Part shown: positions 35,227 through 43,508 of the stretch, piece after piece | Layout: each line of letters starts with the position of its first letter | Position numbering within the stretch: position 1 is the stretch's first letter | DNA from: CF-46 sp963760735 | Lineage (GTDB): Bacteria > Chloroflexota > Limnocylindria > Limnocylindrales > CSP1-4 | DNA: 64,000 nucleotides | Direction: 5' to 3' | Assembly (NCBI GenBank): GCA_963760735.1 | Contig: CAVXEB010000004.1 | Span: 1,984,001-2,048,000, forward strand | The notes under the pieces: model-generated | The model's input: the letters and a program-made list of their open reading frames with translations, nothing else | Told to the model about the DNA's origin: nothing | The model's database searches: none | Position numbers and translations under genes: made by a program

Positions 35227-36471
35227 CTACTTGGCGAAGTCGAGCTGCTCCTTGAAGACCCAGTCCTTCTTGGTCGGGTCATAGGAGTAGAAGCTGATGA
35301 TCTTCTGGCTCGTGTCGCCGTTGGCGTCGAACTTGAAGGGTCCGATCACCGACGTGTAGTTGACCGAGGGATCGACCGCGGCGGCGCGGAGCTTCTCGCG
35401 AAGATCAGCGACGCTGGTGGCCGTGGGGCCGGCCCGCTTCAGGGCGTCGAGGACGACCTGGGCGCAGGCGTAGCCGGTGGCGGAGTAGCCGGTCGGATCC
35501 GTGCCGTACTCCTTCTTGAACTTGTCCGCGAACTCCTGGCGGCCGGGGAAGTCGCCGACGGCGGCTGCGGTCGCGTAGGAATTCTTGGCGTCGTCGCCGG
35601 TCAGGTTCAGGAACGAGTCCTTCGTGGCGGCGGAGCCGTCGTAGATGCCGTCGGGGCCGACGAACGGAACGTTGAGCCCGGCCTGCACGGCCTGCTTCAG
35701 GAGCCGCGCGCCACCGTCGGCGGTGACGCCGCCGAAGTACATCGACTCGGGGTTCTTCGCCTTGGCTGCCGTCAGCAGGGCGGTGTAGTCCGTCGTGGTC
35801 TTCGGCGCGCCGTCACGGGCGACGACGGTCCCGCCGTTCGCCTCGAAGTACTTCTGGAAGTTGTCGGCGATGCCCTTCCCGAAGGTGTCGGTGCTGTCGA
35901 CGATGTAGACGGTCTTCTTGCCGAGCTTCTCCAGGATGTAGCGAGCGGCCGCCGGACCCTGGTTGTCGTCGGTCGTGACGACGCGGACGTAGTTGATCTT
36001 GGTCGGGTTGGTCTTGCGGATGTCCAGCGCGCCGAACTCGGGCTTCGTGAGGCCCTCGTTGGTGTTCGCGGGCGAGCACTGCAGCAGGCCGGCCGCGTTC
36101 GAGAGCGGGATCTGGACCTTGGCGACGCTCGAGTTGAGCGGGCCGATGACCGCGGCGACGCTCGGGTTCGCGACGAGCGCCGTCATGTTCTGGGCGCCGG
36201 TCTGCGGATCGTGGACGCCGTCCTTGGCGTCGTCGAGGACGACCGAGTTGGGGATTTCGACCTTCCAGCCGCCGGCCTCGCCGCCCGCGTCCTTGATCGC
36301 CAGCTTGATGCCGTTGATGATCGGCTGGGAGGCCGCGAGCTCGCTGCCCTGCTGGGGGAGCTCGATGCCGATCTGTGCCGTGCCCTTGCCGCCCGAGCTT
36401 GCGCCCTGGTTGCAACCGGCGAGCACCAGCACGCCGACGGCGGCGAACGCGCCAACCTTACCGAGTTTCAT
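35227..36471 (-). CDS. livJ: branched-chain amino acid ABC transporter substrate-binding lipoprotein
   Basis: 414 residues. Lipoprotein signal MKLGKVGAFAAVGVLVLAGC with the acylated Cys. Periplasmic-binding fold type I (ANF receptor-like): IGIELPQQGSELAASQPIIN, MTALVANPSVAAVIGPLNSS, YVRVVTTDDNQGPAAARYIL, TVYIVDSTDTFGKGIADNFQ, YFGGVTADGGARLLKQAVQA. GGAGGAG lies just before the ATG. First gene of the liv operon. Ligand specificity (Leu/Ile/Val or other amide) cannot be fixed from sequence. Confidence 0.93.
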   Translation of the reverse strand: MKLGKVGAFAAVGVLVLAGCNQGASSGGKGTAQIGIELPQQGSELAASQPIINGIKLAIKDAGGEAGGWKVEIPNSVVLDDAKDGVHDPQTGAQNMTALVANPSVAAVIGPLNSSVAKVQIPLSNAAGLLQCSPANTNEGLTKPEFGALDIRKTNPTKINYVRVVTTDDNQGPAAARYILEKLGKKTVYIVDSTDTFGKGIADNFQKYFEANGGTVVARDGAPKTTTDYTALLTAAKAKNPESMYFGGVTADGGARLLKQAVQAGLNVPFVGPDGIYDGSAATKDSFLNLTGDDAKNSYATAAAVGDFPGRQEFADKFKKEYGTDPTGYSATGYACAQVVLDALKRAGPTATSVADLREKLRAAAVDPSVNYTSVIGPFKFDANGDTSQKIISFYSYDPTKKDWVFKEQLDFAK

Positions 36472-36894
36472 TCAGACTCCTCCTCGAACGCTCGTCGTCC
36501 GGGTGGCCCCGGAACGACCTCGGTCGGCGCTTCCTCCACCACCAACCCGACCGCGACCCGCGAGTGCGCCCGTTGCCCGGTGCGATCGCCTCCCGGGAAG
36601 GGGTCCCTCGGCGTTGGCGGAGGGGAGTCCGGGGTCGACGAGCGGCGGTGCGTGACGGACGACGGCGGAACGCTGGTTCGGACGGCGCGCAGGTTGCCGC
36701 CGAAGCGATGCCGTATCATAGCGACCGGCGGACCGAATGCAACACCGGTCGGCGCGACCCGGGCGTGGCTGTCGAGCCCTTGGCTCGCCACCCCGCGAGG
36801 TGCCACTGACCGCAGGTGTCAACGGTCGGCTCCCGATCGGCGAAGGCGTGAACCAGATCGCCTCCGCCATCTCGCACGAGGTGCCTCCGCCCGC
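36472..36894 (-). promoter_or_regulatory. livJ promoter region and long leader
   Basis: A 423-base gene-free stretch. On the minus strand TATGAT (36720-36715) is a good -10, with TTGCAT 16 bases upstream as a weak -35. Transcription from there leaves a leader of about 240 bases before livJ. I recognise no riboswitch in it. The right part (36721-36894) holds nothing else I can identify besides the start region of the GNAT gene. Confidence 0.5.
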
Positions 36895-37365
36895 GTGGAA
36901 TACCAGATCCGTCCCGCACGCATCACGGACATCGAACGGCTCGTCGCCCTCGCCGGCGGCCCCGTCCGGGCGTCCGCGGGTGGGGGCGCGATGGACTCGG
37001 GGGACCTGCTCCGACAGCTGGTCTACCTCCCGCAGGCGAGCATCTTCATCGCCGAAGCGCGCCGGGAGGTCGTCGGAGGTGCGGTCCTCGCCCTTCGTCC
37101 GTCCGTCGCGGCCGGTGGCTTCGTCGGCGCGGTCGACTTCATCGTGGTCGACCCCGACCACGATGCGGATCGCGTGACCGACGCGCTGCTGGAGGAGGTC
37201 CTCCGCTCGGCGCGCAACAAGGGCTGCAGCGTCGTCGAGGCCGCCCTGCCCGATGATCCGGCGGAGCGGACCCGCCTGGAGCGCCACGGGTTCGTCGAAT
37301 CACGTCCGCGCGCGGAATGTCGGGTGGCCGCGGTCGGAGTGGCAGGGGCCCGAAGCAACAACTGA
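36895..37365 (+). CDS. GNAT family N-acetyltransferase
   Basis: 156 residues from GTG at 36895. VEYQIRPARITDIERLVALA opens the GNAT fold; VGGAVLALRPSVAAGGFVGA, DFIVVDPDHDADRVTDALLE and ARNKGCSVVEAALPDD follow; GFVESRPRAECRV is the last strand. The acetyl-CoA loop (DPDHDADRV) is degenerate compared with the usual RxxGxG, so activity is less certain. The ribosome site is weak. Divergent from livJ, same strand as the NYN gene 72 bases later. Confidence 0.75.
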   Translation: MEYQIRPARITDIERLVALAGGPVRASAGGGAMDSGDLLRQLVYLPQASIFIAEARREVVGGAVLALRPSVAAGGFVGAVDFIVVDPDHDADRVTDALLEEVLRSARNKGCSVVEAALPDDPAERTRLERHGFVESRPRAECRVAAVGVAGARSNN

Positions 37366-37437
37366 TCAACAGCATCTGATCCGCGAACGTCAGGCAGCGA
37401 TCCGCGCCGGCGTCGCTCGACCAGTCAAGGAGTCAAG

Positions 37438-39339
37438 GTGGGCAAGAACGTCGCCGTCTTCGTGGACGTGGCGAACATCTTCTACGCGGCAAAGGCCGCA
37501 GGCACGGACATCGATTACGTCACGCTCCTCAAGGCGGCTACCGCCGGGCGGGACTTCGTCCGTGCGTACGCGTACACGGGGCTGGACCCCGACAACGAGA
37601 ACCAGCGCAACTTCCACGCGTTCCTCGCGCGGAACCACTACAAGGTCGTCAGCAAGGACATCCGCAAGTACGGCGACGGGAAGGTCAAGGCGAACCTCGA
37701 CATCGAGCTCGTGGTCGACATGATGAAGACCGCCCGGAACCTCGACATCGCGATCGTCGTGTCCGGCGACGGCGACTTCGCCCCGGCGATCCGGGCCGTC
37801 CAGGAGATGGGCGTCCGGGTCGAGGTCATCAGCTTCCGCGGCAACACGTCCAGCGACCTGATCGACGTCGCGGATCTCTTCACCGACATCACCCAGCTCG
37901 CGCGCGTCGACAAGTCATCCTCTCGCTCGGGCCGGCGGGTCGCCGGCGACGACGAGGACCTGTCGATGACGGAGGTGCCCGACAAGCAGACCGAGGGCAC
38001 CGGTGCGCGTGGCCGCGGCCGCGGTCGCGGCCGGGGCCGGACCGGCGAGACCGAGCCCGTGGCCGCGAGCGCGCGACGGGGTCGCCCGTCGTCGGCTGCC
38101 GCGGCCCCTGCGGTTGCCGCATCGGCGAACGGCGGTGGCTCGCTGACCGTGCTGCCGGGCGAGAAGCTGTCGCGGGTCGCGCCCGTCGCGGGCAACCTCG
38201 ACCTCGATACCGCCATCGACCTCGAGGACGAGGAGCCGCTCGAGGCCGCCGATGGCGTCGCGACGAACGCCGGCGACGAGGAGACGGACGAGGCCGGTCG
38301 GCGCCGGCGGCGCCGGCGCGGCGGTCGCGGCCGTGGTCGCGGACGCGGCCGGGGCGACGAGGCGCTCGACACCGCCGGGACGCCGACGGCTGCCACGGCC
38401 GGCGAGGACGGCGGCCCGTTCGAGGACGAGGAGCGCGAGGAGCCTTCGCCGCCCGCCTCGCGCGGCCCGCGCACGACCCCGTTCGGATCCTTCTGGGACT
38501 CCCAGCTCGGCGTTCCGAGCACGGCGAGCGGCCCGGTCCGTCCGGTCGGCCCGGTTGCCGACGACGAGGACTTCGATGAGCCGGAGATCCCCGAGTACCT
38601 GATCGCCGAGCAGCGGCGCGGCCGCCAGCAGCAGCAGGGTCGCAACGCCGGTGGGCGCGGCGGTCCGCGCGGCGGGCGAAGCGCCTACAACGCGGCCGTC
38701 GAGCGGGAGCGCTACGGCCGTGGCGGCGGCGGGGGCGGGATCAACCGCTACCCGGACGTCAGCGGCCGCGATCGCCAGGGCGGCGGACGCCCGTCCGGTG
38801 GCAGTCGCGACGGCGGCTACGCCCGTCAGGATCGACCCGACCGCCCGGAGCGCGCCCCGCGTCCGACGGGCGGCGATCCGTGGAGCGAGGTCCCGCCGGA
38901 GCTCGAGGAGATGCTCCGCGCGCAGCTCGCGCAGTCCGGCAAGGGTCGGCCGTCCGGCGCGGCAGCCGGCGGACCCGGCCGAACGCCGGCTCGCGCGGAT
39001 GCCGACGGGCCGGTCGCCGCTGCGGCACCGGCCGAGGCGGCCGACGCGGCGCCGAAGAAGCGGATCACCACCCGGCGCACGACATCGAAGTCCACGTCGG
39101 CGACGGCTTCGGGCGGCGCCGAGTCCCTCGCGAGTGCGCCTGACGCCGAGGCCGCGCCGAAGAAGCGGACGACCACGCGCAAGCCTGCAACGGCCGCGGC
39201 GGCCGGTTCGGACGAGACCGACGCGGCCCCGAAGAAGCGGACGACCACGCGCAGGCCCGCCACAGCTGCCGCGGACGGTGCCGAGGCAGCCGCGCCGAAG
39301 AAGCGGACCACCACCCGCAAGAAGGCCGAGCCCGCCTGA
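37438..39339 (+). CDS. NYN-domain (PIN-like) RNase-like protein with RG-rich and Lys/Arg repeat tail
   Basis: 633 residues. Residues 1-160 are a NYN/LabA-type domain: GKNVAVFVDVANIFYAAKAA (first catalytic Asp), KANLDIELVVDMMKTARNLD, IVVSGDGDFAPAIRAVQEMG (paired Asp). The remaining 470 residues are low-complexity: two arginine-glycine runs (RGRGRGRGR type, about 195-205 and 288-302), a Gly/Arg region around 395-480, and four copies of APKKR(T/I)TTR(K/R) at the C-terminus from base 39049. GTG start with AAGGAG upstream. Probably an RNA-binding nuclease; the tail may bind nucleic acid. Upstream of holB. Confidence 0.8.
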   Translation: MGKNVAVFVDVANIFYAAKAAGTDIDYVTLLKAATAGRDFVRAYAYTGLDPDNENQRNFHAFLARNHYKVVSKDIRKYGDGKVKANLDIELVVDMMKTARNLDIAIVVSGDGDFAPAIRAVQEMGVRVEVISFRGNTSSDLIDVADLFTDITQLARVDKSSSRSGRRVAGDDEDLSMTEVPDKQTEGTGARGRGRGRGRGRTGETEPVAASARRGRPSSAAAAPAVAASANGGGSLTVLPGEKLSRVAPVAGNLDLDTAIDLEDEEPLEAADGVATNAGDEETDEAGRRRRRRRGGRGRGRGRGRGDEALDTAGTPTAATAGEDGGPFEDEEREEPSPPASRGPRTTPFGSFWDSQLGVPSTASGPVRPVGPVADDEDFDEPEIPEYLIAEQRRGRQQQQGRNAGGRGGPRGGRSAYNAAVERERYGRGGGGGGINRYPDVSGRDRQGGGRPSGGSRDGGYARQDRPDRPERAPRPTGGDPWSEVPPELEEMLRAQLAQSGKGRPSGAAAGGPGRTPARADADGPVAAAAPAEAADAAPKKRITTRRTTSKSTSATASGGAESLASAPDAEAAPKKRTTTRKPATAAAAGSDETDAAPKKRTTTRRPATAAADGAEAAAPKKRTTTRKKAEPA

Positions 39340-39370
39340 GCCCGGACCGGCCGTCGACTGAGGGTGACGG

Positions 39371-40708
39371 GTGATCGAGGACCTGCCGGCGATCGGCGGC
39401 CGGATGCGCACGCGCGGCCACGATCGCGCCGTTCGTGCCGTCCGGACGATGATCGAGGGTCGTGCCCCGCACGCCCTCCTGATCGGCGGGCCGGCCGGGA
39501 TCGGCAAGACCACGCTCGCCCTGGATCTCGCAGCCGGGCTGCTGTGCGACGACCCGGACCCGGCCGCACGCCCCTGTCGGGCATGTCGAGGCTGTCGGCT
39601 CGTCGATCGCAGCCGCCATCCCGACGTCCACCAGCTCACGCCCGCCGGGCCGGGCGACCAGATCCGGATCGGCAGCCGCGATCGCCCGGAGGACGGGACC
39701 GTCCGCCGCCTGACCCTGGACCTCGCGCTCCTTCCCGTGGAGGGCGGCGCCCGCGTGGCGATCGTGGAGCGGGCCGACCGGATGGGGGACGAGGCACAGA
39801 CCGCGCTGCTCAAGACGCTCGAGGAGCCCCCGGCCGGCGTGACGATCGTGCTCTGCGCCGACGACGAGGATCGCCTGATGCCGACGGTCCGCTCGCGCTG
39901 TGCCCGGATTCGGCTCGGTCCCGTCCCGGTCCGCGACGTCGAGGCGATCCTGACCGAGGCGGAGCTCGCCGATCCGCCCCTGGCGGCGCGGCTCGCCCGG
40001 CTCGCGGGGGGACGACCCGGGTTGGCCCGATCCTTCGCCGCCGCCCCGGACGCGGTCGCGGCCCGGGACGAGCTCGCGAGGACGCTCCTGCATCTCCTCG
40101 AGGCGAGTCCCTCCGTCCGGCTCGCCGCCGCCCGGGACGTCCTCGACGGCGCGACGGCCATCGATCGCGCCATGGCGAACCCGGCCGCCGACCCGGACCC
40201 GGACGGGGTGGATCCTGCGGGCGGGACCGCACGCGGAACCCGAGGGGGCCGCGGGCGAGGCCGGGGGGCCGCGGGCGCCGGCGCGGGACGATCGCCGTCC
40301 GCGAAGGAACCTCGTCGCGAGACGGGCGGATCCGACGACGGCTCCGACACTGACGACGGCACCGCGACAGAGGACGACGCCGAGACCGGCCGCCGGACGT
40401 CGGCCCCGGCTGCCCAGCGTCGGAAGGCCGCAGCGACCGTCGTCGGCGTCTGGCGGGAGATCGCCCGCGACCTGCTGGTCGTCCGCCTCGCCGTCGAGCG
40501 CGATATCCGCGATCCGGCATTCCTCGACGACCTCCGGACCGCCTCCGAGACGCTCGGGCCGGCCGCCGGAGGAGCCGCCGCCGCGTCGAATGCCGCCCTC
40601 GCCGGGTTCCTCGGCCGCCTCGACGAGGCGGGCGAGCTGCTCGAGGCGAACGTCCGCCCGGAGCTCGTCCTCGACACGCTCCTGCTCGCCTGGCCGGCGG
40701 CCCGGTGA
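39371..40708 (+). CDS. holB: DNA polymerase III delta-prime subunit with disordered insertion
   Basis: 445 residues. Clamp-loader subunit. AAA+ part: HALLIGGPAGIGKTTLALDL (Walker A), the zinc module RPCRACRGCRLVDRSRHPDV, VAIVERADRMGDEAQTALLK, and LEEPPAGVTIVLCADDEDRL (sensor 1). The C-terminal collar domain is interrupted by a low-complexity segment (about residues 275-350): first GTRGGRGRGRGAAGAGAG, then acidic GGSDDGSDTDDGTATEDDAE. It resumes at VVGVWREIARDLLVVRLAVE. GTG start. Overlaps the acylphosphatase gene by 4 bases. Confidence 0.88.
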   Translation: MIEDLPAIGGRMRTRGHDRAVRAVRTMIEGRAPHALLIGGPAGIGKTTLALDLAAGLLCDDPDPAARPCRACRGCRLVDRSRHPDVHQLTPAGPGDQIRIGSRDRPEDGTVRRLTLDLALLPVEGGARVAIVERADRMGDEAQTALLKTLEEPPAGVTIVLCADDEDRLMPTVRSRCARIRLGPVPVRDVEAILTEAELADPPLAARLARLAGGRPGLARSFAAAPDAVAARDELARTLLHLLEASPSVRLAAARDVLDGATAIDRAMANPAADPDPDGVDPAGGTARGTRGGRGRGRGAAGAGAGRSPSAKEPRRETGGSDDGSDTDDGTATEDDAETGRRTSAPAAQRRKAAATVVGVWREIARDLLVVRLAVERDIRDPAFLDDLRTASETLGPAAGGAAAASNAALAGFLGRLDEAGELLEANVRPELVLDTLLLAWPAAR

Positions 40709-41064
40709 CCGCCGACAGGGGCCAGGAGGCGGCCGGTCGGGGAGGCACGGGGGAGGAACCGCCGACCGTCACCACCGAACGGCTCGAGGCCGTCGTCCGC
40801 GGCCGGGTCCAGGGCGTCGGGTTCCGGTACTGGATCGTCCGGCTGGCGTCCGAGCTCCACGTCACGGGCTGGGTCGCGAACTCGCCCGACGGCAGCGTGC
40901 GCTGCGTCGCCGAGGGGCCGCCGGCGGCGCTCGACGCCCTCGAGAGCCGATTGCGGACCGGGCCGATGGGCGCGATCGTCGACGACGTCCGGATCGTACG
41001 GATGCCCGCGACCGGCGGGTTCGCCGGATTCGAGGTTCGGTCGAGCGGACACTCGGGTGACTGA
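40705..41064 (+). CDS. acyP: acylphosphatase
   Basis: 119 residues. Hydrolyses acyl phosphates such as carbamoyl or acetyl phosphate. The signature VRGRVQGVGFRYWIVRLASE contains the catalytic Arg, followed by VTGWVANSPDGSVRCVAEGP with the catalytic Asn. An N-terminal extension of about 27 residues is Gly/Glu rich. GTG start within GTGA of the holB stop, so translationally coupled. Confidence 0.93.
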   Translation: MTADRGQEAAGRGGTGEEPPTVTTERLEAVVRGRVQGVGFRYWIVRLASELHVTGWVANSPDGSVRCVAEGPPAALDALESRLRTGPMGAIVDDVRIVRMPATGGFAGFEVRSSGHSGD

Positions 41065-41250
41065 TCCGGACGTGTCCGTCGCAATTCGCGATGCGGCCTC
41101 CGGCACGGCCGACCCACGGTGGCTCCAACCGACGCGGCTCCGGACTGGTGCCGGGATGCACCACGATCCGCTCGGACCGGGACGTTCGGCACGCGCGAGC
41201 GGGACGATCCGCGATACCGGGGCGCGTCTTCGCGGGCGATCCTTCGGCGT

Positions 41251-41554
41251 GATGGAGCCCCATCCGTCCGTCCCCGCCCCGTCGAACGTCGTCGAGCCCA
41301 GCGCCTCGGTCGCCGAGGACCTGCCCGAGTTGTATCGGACGATCCTCGAACGTGTCGCCGATCTCGAGCGTCTCGGCGCGCGTGCCGAGGCCGGCCGGAT
41401 CCGGGTCCACGCGACCCGCGCCTACTCGAGCGCCTGGGACGAGGCCGCCCGACGCGAGCTCGCCGGGTTGATCGTCCGGGCCGACCGGACGGCCGTCGCA
41501 CCCCTGCGGTCGCGTGGCTGGTCGCTCCGCCGCAGGCTCGCGGCCTCGCGCTGA
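41251..41554 (+). CDS. small helical protein of unknown function
   Basis: Chosen ATG at 41251 gives 100 residues: MEPHPSVPAPSNVVEPSASV, then a helical body with DLPELYRTILERVADLERLG, RIRVHATRAYSSAWDEAARR, ELAGLIVRADRTAVAP. The frame is open back to a GTG at 41057 overlapping the acylphosphatase stop, but third-position GC is clearly lower there, so that part is probably not coding. Function unknown. Confidence 0.55.
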
Positions 41555-41621
41555 GGGCCCGAGTCCGCCGCGCCGCTGCCGCGACCCTGCTCCGTCCGCG
41601 AACCCGACCCGGCGCCGACGC

Positions 41622-41627
41622 TACCCT
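41622..41627 (+). promoter_or_regulatory. -10 box of a leaderless promoter
   Basis: TACCCT, 6 bases before the GTG at 41634. Confidence 0.4.
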
Positions 41628-41633
41628 GTCGGG

Positions 41634-41951
41634 GTGGAACTCGACGCCTCAGCGCCGCACCGGATCGCCGACGCGCTCGCGGTCGCGCGAGCGGCCTACG
41701 ACGAGCTGATCGCCCTCGGAGAGGACGTCGAGGATGAGTGGTCGTACGTCAACGACCTGGCCGAGGCCTGGCGTGGGCGGTTCGACGACGTAGAGGCGGA
41801 GCGCGGCGACGAGACCCTGGCCCCGGACGTCGCCGCCGCCGTCCCGGCGCTCGCTGGCGAGTCCGGCGCGATCGACGATCCCCATCGCGCGATCGACTGG
41901 CTGTCGACGTTCCCGCAGCTGGTTCTGATCTCCCTCGGCGAGCGACCGTGA
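41634..41951 (+). CDS. small acidic protein of unknown function
   Basis: 105 residues from GTG at 41634. Acidic and mostly helical: DALAVARAAYDELIALGEDV, EDEWSYVNDLAEAWRGRFDD, DDPHRAIDWLSTFPQLVLIS. No cysteine, no membrane segment and no recognised motif. The start is chosen because the codons upstream (basic, Arg/Pro-rich frame) look non-coding and a -10 hexamer lies just before. 31 bases upstream of the next gene. Confidence 0.55.
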   Translation: MELDASAPHRIADALAVARAAYDELIALGEDVEDEWSYVNDLAEAWRGRFDDVEAERGDETLAPDVAAAVPALAGESGAIDDPHRAIDWLSTFPQLVLISLGERP

Positions 41952-41982
41952 CGCCGGCGCTCCACCGGGGTTCGGCCGGCCG

Positions 41983-42720
41983 ATGAGGTTCCAGGACGCC
42001 GCCCCCGACGCGCGCGCGGTCGTCTATGCCGGAATCCAGGCCGATCCGCTCGTCGCCCGGGCCGCCGGCCTCCTCGCCGACGCCGGGCCGGACCAGCGGA
42101 TCCTCGCCCGCGCCGTGATGAACGGGTCGTCGACCGAGGCGGCGACCTGGCGCACGATCGTCCCGAGCCTGTTCGGCGAGGGGGCCGCAGGCCGGTCGGG
42201 CCCCGACGGCGATCGATCCCGGAGCGAGGGAATCCTCGCCGCGTCGATCGAGGTCGCCGAGCGTGGCGAGCAGGTCCGCAGCCAGTTCCGCGGGGCGATC
42301 GTCGAGGCAGTCACCGAGATCCTCGCCGGACGGCGGGCCGTAGCGGCCGGGCCCGGAACGACCGCGGGTGCCACCGGGTCTGCCGTCCGCCGCGAGCGAC
42401 GGATCCTGTTCGACGGCGTGCGCGCCGAGATCCATCCGTACGACGTCACCGTCGAGACGGACGGCGCCGCGGAGGCGATCGACTGCAAGTGGGGCGCGCG
42501 GGGGATCAACGCCGACGTTCTCCATCAGCTCGACGACGCGAGATCGCATGCGGCGGACGAGGATGAGCGGCTCGACGTCACGCTCGTCGTCTTCGACGCC
42601 CGCCGGTCGTGCGACGTCAGGCTCGCGCGCGAGACCGCCCCGTTCGAGGGCACGCGGATCGTCTCGATCGAGACCCTCGACGAGCTGGCGAGCGCGCGGT
42701 CGGGCCGGGCCGCCGGATGA
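41983..42720 (+). CDS. uncharacterised protein, possible PD-(D/E)XK nuclease fold
   Basis: 245 residues. The N-terminal half is helical (VVYAGIQADPLVARAAGLLA; ASIEVAERGEQVRSQFRGAI; VEAVTEILAGRRAVAA). The C-terminal half has strands RRERRILFDGVRAEIHPYDV, TVETDGAAEAIDCKWGARGI, LDVTLVVFDARRSCDVRLAR and TRIVSIETLDELA. The order HPYDV-EAIDCKWG resembles D-(x)n-D/E-x-K of restriction-type nucleases, suggesting a predicted nuclease or a degenerate relative. The ATGA overlap with the thioesterase gene couples them. Confidence 0.5.
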   Translation: MRFQDAAPDARAVVYAGIQADPLVARAAGLLADAGPDQRILARAVMNGSSTEAATWRTIVPSLFGEGAAGRSGPDGDRSRSEGILAASIEVAERGEQVRSQFRGAIVEAVTEILAGRRAVAAGPGTTAGATGSAVRRERRILFDGVRAEIHPYDVTVETDGAAEAIDCKWGARGINADVLHQLDDARSHAADEDERLDVTLVVFDARRSCDVRLARETAPFEGTRIVSIETLDELASARSGRAAG

Positions 42721-43508
42721 CGGCACCGGCGCCGCCGGCCGCGACGGGCCGCTCCTTCCACGAGACGTCGTACCGCGTCCGGTTCGACGAGGCCGGGCCG
42801 GACGGCCTCCTGCGGACGTCCGGGTTCATGCGCTACGCGCAGGATCTGGCGTGGCTTCACTCGACGGCCCTCGGCTTTGGTCGTGAGTGGTACGCGGAGC
42901 GCGGCCTGACGTGGCTTGTCCGTGCCGCGGAGCTCGTCGTGCTGGCAGGCGTGCCGATGGGAACGAACGTCGTGGCCCGCACCGAGGTGGTCGGGATCCG
43001 GCGCGTCTTCGCCCGGCGGCGCGGCGCCTTCCGGCTGGCCGACGGCACGCCCGCGGGGTGGGTCCACACGGATTGGGTCCTGATCGACGCCCGTGGCATG
43101 CTGACCCGGATCCCGCCCGTGTTCAGCGAGATGTTCGGCGGGGACGAGCTCACAGGGTCCGTCGGGCGGCTCGCCCTGCCGCCGACGCCCGCTTCTGCAG
43201 AACGACTGACCTTCACCGTGCGACCCCATGAGCTGGACCCGATGGCCCACGTGAACAACGCGGTCTATCTCGACTGGCTCGAGGAGGCGGTCGTCGCGGC
43301 GGGCGGTGGGGACGCGAACGACTGGCTGCCGCGACGCTACCGGCTCGAATTCGCCCTGGCCGCCGACGAGGGGGCTCCGCTCGACGCGGCCGCCTGGCCG
43401 GACGGCGACGGCTGGAGCTTCCGGCTGACCCATCATGAGCGTGGGGCGGACCTGTTCCGGGCCAGACTGGAGCGCGGCGACGGCCGCGGGAACGAGGAGA
43501 AGGGATGA
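42717..43508 (+). CDS. acyl-ACP thioesterase-like double hot-dog protein
   Basis: 263 residues from the ATGA overlap. Two hot-dog halves: first, HETSYRVRFDEAGPDGLLRT, RYAQDLAWLHSTALGFGREW, LTWLVRAAELVVLAGVPMGT; second, FTVRPHELDPMAHVNNAVYL with DWLEEAV, the HVNN loop of FatA-type enzymes (catalytic Asn/His region). Releases fatty acids from ACP, or a related acyl thioester. 4-base overlap with the amidohydrolase gene. Confidence 0.85.
   Translation: MTAPAPPAATGRSFHETSYRVRFDEAGPDGLLRTSGFMRYAQDLAWLHSTALGFGREWYAERGLTWLVRAAELVVLAGVPMGTNVVARTEVVGIRRVFARRRGAFRLADGTPAGWVHTDWVLIDARGMLTRIPPVFSEMFGGDELTGSVGRLALPPTPASAERLTFTVRPHELDPMAHVNNAVYLDWLEEAVVAAGGGDANDWLPRRYRLEFALAADEGAPLDAAAWPDGDGWSFRLTHHERGADLFRARLERGDGRGNEEKG

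Noticed and set aside
38040..39330. Repeat-rich DNA as a possible CRISPR or satellite array
   Set aside because: The repeats are codon-level (Arg-Gly and Lys-Lys-Arg-Thr) within one frame, with variable spacing and no direct-repeat/spacer pattern.
37915..41106. Minus-strand frame of 1063 codons opposite the NYN and holB genes
   Set aside because: The Ala/Arg/Ser-rich sequence is the reverse of Gly/Arg/Ala codons; no domain is recognisable.
41057..41250. N-terminal extension of the small helical protein from a GTG overlapping acyP
   Set aside because: Third-position GC drops markedly and the translation looks random; the ATG at 41251 fits better.
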